From Novosphingobium sp. UBA6272 (lineage in GTDB: Bacteria; Pseudomonadota; Alphaproteobacteria; Sphingomonadales; Sphingomonadaceae), in the NCBI RefSeq assembly GCF_002440635.1, contig NZ_DJUW01000025.1, positions 1-33,047 of the forward strand: DNA of 33,047 nucleotides, given 5' to 3'. The notes under the pieces were generated by a model. That model saw only the letters and a program-made list of their open reading frames with translations, made no database searches and was not told where the DNA came from. The translations under genes and the position numbers were made by a program. Positions 29,523 to 33,047 of the stretch are shown here, one piece after another; position 1 is the first letter of the stretch, and each line of letters starts with the position of its first letter.

Positions 29523-31715
29523 ATGGCTACTCTGGTTCTCACCGCAGTCGGCACGCTGATCGGCGGCCCGCTGGTCGGCGCGCTCGGCGCAATGGCCGGC
29601 AGCGCAATCGACGCCAAGATCTTCGGTCCCAAGGGCGGATCGCGCGAAGGCCCGCGGCTTAGCGAGCTGAAACTCACCACATCGAGCTACGGCGCGCCGA
29701 TCCCGCGCCATTTCGGGCGGATGCGGGTGGCTGGTCAGATGATCTGGGCGACCGATCTGGTCGAGCAAAAGGACAAGCAGGGCGGCGGAAAATCCGGTCC
29801 CTCGGTTACCAATTACAGCTATTCGGTCAGCCTGGCTGTCGCCTTGTCGAGTCGTCCCCTGCTCGGCATCGGCCGGATCTGGGCCGACGGCAAGCTGCTG
29901 CGCGGCGAAGCGGGTGACCTGAAGGTCGGCGGCACCCTGCGCTTTCACGACGGCGCCGGGGATCAGTCGCTCGATCCGCTGATCGCCTCGGCCGAAGCAG
30001 CAGGGCAATGCCCGGCCTATCGCGGCATCGCCTATGCGGTGTTCGAGGATCTGCAGCTGTCGGAATTCGGCAACCGCATTCCAGCGCTGTCGTTTGAAGT
30101 CATCGCTGATGAAGCCCCGCTGACGCTGAGCGACCTGCTGGATGGGTCAATCGAAGACCTCTCTGCCGAAGTGCCGCTGCCCGGGATCGCCGGGCTTTCG
30201 ATCGAAGGCCCGCTTGCCGAGACGCTGGCCGGGCTTGAGCCGTTCTATCCGATCGATGTGGACACCAGCGGCGAGCTGTTGGTCCTTTCGCCCGATCGCC
30301 GCGACGTGCCGGCAATCGCGCTGCCCGTGGCGGCAACCTCGTCCAGCAAGGACGACTTCGGCGGAAACGAGGGCTTCACCCGGCGGCGCGTCGGCGAGCC
30401 CGAGGTTCCGGTAGCGGTGCTACGCTATTACGACCGCGACCGCGACTACCAGCCCGGGACCCAGCGCGCCGCCGGGCGCCCGCTGCCCGGTCAGCCGGCC
30501 ACAATCGAACTGCCCGCGACGCTGTCGGCTGTTGATGCGCGCCGCCTGGTCGAGCAGGCGGCCAAGCGCGCCAATTGGGGCCGCCAGACCGTGTCATGGC
30601 GGGTCACCCAACACGATCCGGAGGTTGCGCCCGGCGCAACCGTAACGCTGCCCGGTCACCCCGGCTTCTGGCGGGTCAGGGCCTGGGAATGGCGTGATCA
30701 GGGAATCGAGCTGACCCTGGCGCGGATGGCACCTTCAACAATGCCAGCATCTTCAGCCGATCCCGGCCGGGCTAATCCGGCACCCGACCTCGCCTTGGGG
30801 CAAACCGCGCTGGCCGCGTTCGAGCTGCCATGGGATGGCCAGTCCGGTACGGTGCCGCTGATAATGGCGGTGCCATCGTCAGCCGGGACGGCCTGGCCCG
30901 GGGCCAGCCTCTACGCCGATCAAGGCGACGGCGCGCTCCTGCCACTCGGTGCCAGCGGCCGCGATCGGGGCCGGATTGGCGCGGCCCTGACCGCCCTTCC
31001 CGAGGCATCGCCGCTGCTGTTCGACCGACATTCCAGCGTCGATATCGCGATGATCGGGGCCGACATGACCCTGATCGACGCGACGATGCGGCAGCTGGCG
31101 ATGGGCGCGAACCGCGCGCTGCTAGGCAGCGAATTGATCCAGTTTGCCAGGGCGGATCCGCTTGGGGCAGGGTCATGGCGGCTCTCAGGCCTGTGGCGCG
31201 GCCGCGGCGGAACCGAAGCTGCGGTCACCTCGCACCACTCTGGCGAGGATTTCGTCCTGCTCGACGGCAGCGGAACCTTGGTAGACCCCACAACGCTGGG
31301 CACCTCGCCGCTGGCCCAGGTCGTCGCGACCGGGTTGGCTGATCCCGCTCCGGTAGTCGTGCCTGTCACGCTTCGGGGGATCGGTTTGCGCCCTCCAAGC
31401 CCGGTCCATCCGCGCTGGTCAGCTTTTGCTGGCGGCGTTCGGCAGCTAAGCTGGACGCGCCGCGCCCGGGGTGGCTGGCTATGGCTCGACGGCGTCGAGA
31501 CCCCGCTTGCCGAACAGGCCGAGACCTATGAAATCACTTATGGCTTGGCCGATACCGTCCACGCCCGGTGGGAGACCGCGCAACCCGGCCTTGAGCTAGA
31601 CAGCAACGCGCTGTCTGCCCTGCTTGCCGCCGTCCCGCAAGGACGCTTTGCCGTGCGCCAGCGCGGGGATCGGGCCCTGTCCGAAGCCTTGATCGTTGCT
31701 CCGCCCCAACCTTGA
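29523..31715 (+). CDS. GTA megatron / tail tip protein (g15), shortened form
   Basis: This 730-residue protein of the phage tail/host-specificity type has an N-terminal Gly/Ala hydrophobic helix (LVLTAVGTLIGGPLVGALGAMAG). The conserved SSYGAPIPRHFGRMRVAGQMIWATD follows (about residues 54-78), then ALSFEVIAD, a central Phage-tail_3-like region (LSAVDARRLVEQAAKRANW), and a C-terminal Rcc01698-type part (RQLAMGANRALLGSELIQFA, SGLWRGRGGTEAA). RcGTA g15 is about 1300 residues because it carries a GTA TIM-barrel domain near its N-terminus; no such segment is present here. It forms the tail tip that contacts the recipient. The gene begins 11 bases after the peptidase stop. Confidence 0.9.
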   Translation: MATLVLTAVGTLIGGPLVGALGAMAGSAIDAKIFGPKGGSREGPRLSELKLTTSSYGAPIPRHFGRMRVAGQMIWATDLVEQKDKQGGGKSGPSVTNYSYSVSLAVALSSRPLLGIGRIWADGKLLRGEAGDLKVGGTLRFHDGAGDQSLDPLIASAEAAGQCPAYRGIAYAVFEDLQLSEFGNRIPALSFEVIADEAPLTLSDLLDGSIEDLSAEVPLPGIAGLSIEGPLAETLAGLEPFYPIDVDTSGELLVLSPDRRDVPAIALPVAATSSSKDDFGGNEGFTRRRVGEPEVPVAVLRYYDRDRDYQPGTQRAAGRPLPGQPATIELPATLSAVDARRLVEQAAKRANWGRQTVSWRVTQHDPEVAPGATVTLPGHPGFWRVRAWEWRDQGIELTLARMAPSTMPASSADPGRANPAPDLALGQTALAAFELPWDGQSGTVPLIMAVPSSAGTAWPGASLYADQGDGALLPLGASGRDRGRIGAALTALPEASPLLFDRHSSVDIAMIGADMTLIDATMRQLAMGANRALLGSELIQFARADPLGAGSWRLSGLWRGRGGTEAAVTSHHSGEDFVLLDGSGTLVDPTTLGTSPLAQVVATGLADPAPVVVPVTLRGIGLRPPSPVHPRWSAFAGGVRQLSWTRRARGGWLWLDGVETPLAEQAETYEITYGLADTVHARWETAQPGLELDSNALSALLAAVPQGRFAVRQRGDRALSEALIVAPPQP

Positions 31716-31732
31716 CCGAAAGGACCCTGCCG

Positions 31733-32188
31733 ATGCCCGATCCCCTGTTCGAAACCCGCACGCCCAGGCTGGACCTGCCGCTGCTGTTTGCTGGCCAGGC
31801 GCAGAAGGAACTGTTCGTCAACGAGGTGGCATCCCGGCTTGATGCCCTGCTGTTTCTTGCCGTCGAAAGCGAACTGCCGACGCCGCCAGCTAGCCCAGGC
31901 GAAGGTCAAAGCTGGCTGGTCGCTGCCGCACCGACGGGCGACTGGTCCGGCCATGCCGGGGAGATCGCATCGCGCCAATCGGGCAATTGGCTGTTCACCG
32001 CCCCGGTGGCTGGCATGCGCCTGCTCAACAGGTCCACCGGCCAGGAAATCCGCTACGTCACGCAGTGGAATGTGCCGGCCAAGCCGACCGCACCAAGCGG
32101 CGGAACCACAGTCGATGCAGAAGCGCGTAGCGCGATCAATGCGGTCATTTCGGTATTGGTCCTCGCCGGTATCGTGCCTTCCGCTTGA
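31733..32188 (+). CDS. DUF2793 protein, probable GTA tail accessory
   Basis: This 151-residue DUF2793 protein opens TPRLDLPLLFAGQAQKELFVNEV, the family hallmark, and continues with SWLVAAAPTGDWSGHAGEIA and NWLFTAPVAGMRLLNRSTGQEIRY. DUF2793 proteins are often encoded next to GTA or phage tail tips and resemble receptor-binding or fibre-tip segments. The ATG at 31733 is chosen because AAAGG precedes it by 9 bases within the same CCGAAAGG leader seen before portal and capsid; a TTG at 31712 overlapping the g15 stop is an alternative. It is the last gene of the cluster. Confidence 0.82.
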   Translation: MPDPLFETRTPRLDLPLLFAGQAQKELFVNEVASRLDALLFLAVESELPTPPASPGEGQSWLVAAAPTGDWSGHAGEIASRQSGNWLFTAPVAGMRLLNRSTGQEIRYVTQWNVPAKPTAPSGGTTVDAEARSAINAVISVLVLAGIVPSA

Positions 32189-32309
32189 TCTGGCCAAAGC
32201 GCAATAGCACCGATCCCCTGCTGATTAACCGCCCATCAAGCATGAATTCGCGTCATTTCGTCGCGAGGGCACCGCAATTCGCGACATTTTTGCAACACTT
32301 CCGGCTTTT

Positions 32310-32319
32310 GCAAGCTTGC
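32310..32319. promoter_or_regulatory. Palindrome in the region upstream of the outer-membrane protein gene
   Basis: GCAAGCTTGC is a perfect 10-base palindrome 70 bases before the barrel gene. Nearby TTTTTGCAA (32287-32295) and TTTTGCAAG are imperfect direct repeats, and a TTAACC half-site lies at about 32224. No convincing -35/-10 pair was found in 32189-32389. Confidence 0.25.
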
Positions 32320-32389
32320 GCGGCAATTGGGTTGCAGTTAGGAATCCCGCCACTCGGTGGCTTCAATCCTATCAAAGGGGAAAACCATA

Positions 32390-33047
32390 ATGCGTAAGTT
32401 CATCGTCGGGATGGCTCTGGCTTCCACAGCCCTTGCTTCGCCCGCTCTCGCCCGTGACGATTCGTGGTACATCGAAGGCGATGTCGGCGGAGTCATGATC
32501 GAGGACATGGAGAACCTGGTAAGTCCGGGTTTTGGCATCCTCAACACCGGTGTCGGCTATGATGCTGGCGGTGTTGTCGGTTACGACTTCGGCGGTTTCC
32601 GCCTTGAAGCCGAAGCCAGCTACCGTACGGCCAATGCCGACGGCTTCAACATCTCACCCGCCTCGACCCTTTCGGGTGCCAATCTTGATGGCCGCGCCAG
32701 CGCGCTGAGCTTCATGATGAACGGCCTGCTCGATTTCGGCGATGACGATGGCCTGCAGGGTTACGTCGGCGGCGGCGCTGGCATCGGGCGCGTCAAAGTC
32801 AGGGCTGCCAGCCCATCGCTCACTTACGTGGACGATTCCGACAGCGGTTTCGCCTGGCAGGTGATCGCCGGTCTGCGTCACCCGGTCAGCAGCAATGTCG
32901 ATGTCGGTCTGAAGTACCGCATGTACAACCAGCAGAACGTTGGACTGGTCAGCCCGCGCGGTGCCGCGCTGGATACCGACTTCCGTTCGCACTCGCTGAT
33001 GCTGACGCTGGGCTACAACTTCGGTGGCGAAGAAGCGGCTCCGCCGC
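32390..33047 (+). CDS. Outer-membrane beta-barrel protein, OmpA-like N-terminus (C-terminus outside window)
   Basis: The reading frame from the ATG at 32390 stays open to the window end (about 219 codons). A clear signal peptide is followed by cleavage after SPALA (residue 21, before RDDSW). The mature part shows alternating hydrophobic/polar strands of an eight-stranded barrel: DSWYIEGDVGG, GYDFGGFRLEAEASYRT, LSFMMNGLLDFG, GYVGGGAGIGRVKV, FAWQVIAGLRHPV, VDVGLKYRMYNQ, SLMLTLGYNFGG. The end reads GGEEAAPP, a Pro-rich linker that commonly leads into a peptidoglycan-binding OmpA domain, which would lie beyond the window. The ribosome site AAAGGGG precedes the ATG by 9 bases. Confidence 0.88.
   Translation, partial: MRKFIVGMALASTALASPALARDDSWYIEGDVGGVMIEDMENLVSPGFGILNTGVGYDAGGVVGYDFGGFRLEAEASYRTANADGFNISPASTLSGANLDGRASALSFMMNGLLDFGDDDGLQGYVGGGAGIGRVKVRAASPSLTYVDDSDSGFAWQVIAGLRHPVSSNVDVGLKYRMYNQQNVGLVSPRGAALDTDFRSHSLMLTLGYNFGGEEAAPP

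Larger units (their letters stand above)
17423..32188 (+). other. Gene transfer agent head-tail cluster (RcGTA-like)
   Basis: This rightward set of structural genes follows the order of Rhodobacter capsulatus GTA g1 to g15: terminase, portal, protease, capsid, adaptor, tail terminator, tube, chaperones, tape measure, distal tail, hub, peptidase, megatron, then DUF2793. There is no integrase, excisionase, replication, repressor, holin or endolysin gene, and GC and codon style equal the host except at 19278-19951. This supports a domesticated GTA rather than an active prophage. Whether it makes particles cannot be judged from sequence. Confidence 0.88.

Noticed and set aside
17423..32188. Active prophage
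   Set aside because: No integrase, repressor, replication, lysis or att-site repeats; gene order and short tape measure fit a GTA.

Overview
The window looks like chromosomal DNA of an alphaproteobacterium of the order Sphingomonadales (Sphingomonadaceae or Erythrobacteraceae). The evidence is high GC, CtrA and DivK cell-cycle regulators, CcrM-type GANTC sites, a sphingolipid-forming serine palmitoyltransferase paired with a dedicated acyl carrier protein, and a gene transfer agent (GTA) cluster of the Rhodobacter capsulatus type. The genus cannot be fixed from the sequence alone. No gap between genes exceeds 300 bases.

Bases 1-9000 hold mostly leftward housekeeping genes: ctrA (cut by the window edge), a small basic protein, a DUF4112 membrane protein, a lipoprotein solute-binding protein, a PilZ protein, a DksA-type regulator, and a tight chain DUF3572 - HAD hydrolase - RidA - glycerophosphodiester phosphodiesterase - DUF482 acyltransferase. 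A Sel1-repeat protein and the DivK-type receiver run rightward. A homocysteine S-methyltransferase runs leftward and overlaps the 3' end of divK.

Bases 9100-12440 form a rightward unit: acyl carrier protein, serine palmitoyltransferase, SGNH hydrolase and short-chain dehydrogenase. The first two make the long-chain base of sphingolipids; the last two are probably co-expressed but their substrates are unknown. After this come a winged-helix/TolB-like/TPR regulator and an exported TPR protein (12706-15938), then leftward glutathione transferase and YqaA-type membrane protein genes.

Bases 17423-32188 are a near-complete GTA head-tail cluster in canonical order: small and large terminase, portal, DUF6127, prohead protease, major capsid, adaptor, a 52-residue ORF where the stopper gene is expected, tail terminator, tail tube, two tail chaperones, a very short tape measure, a 778-residue distal tail protein with an added N-terminal half, Fe-S hub, NlpC-type peptidase, a shortened megatron protein and a DUF2793 protein. 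No integrase, replication, repressor or lysis gene is present, which favours a domesticated GTA over an active prophage. Many stops and starts overlap as ATGA, so translation is coupled. Intergenic hairpin repeats have entered the cluster in several places.

The most unusual feature is at 19278-19951, between large terminase and portal. An opposite-strand gene for a small BECR-fold nuclease-like protein has been inserted in DNA that looks less GC-rich than its surroundings. A strong forward-strand intrinsic terminator lies directly before it and would cut the GTA operon in two. The second unusual feature is a domain rearrangement: the TIM-barrel-like module appears in the distal tail protein, while the megatron protein lacks the corresponding length. 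The window ends in an outer-membrane beta-barrel gene.
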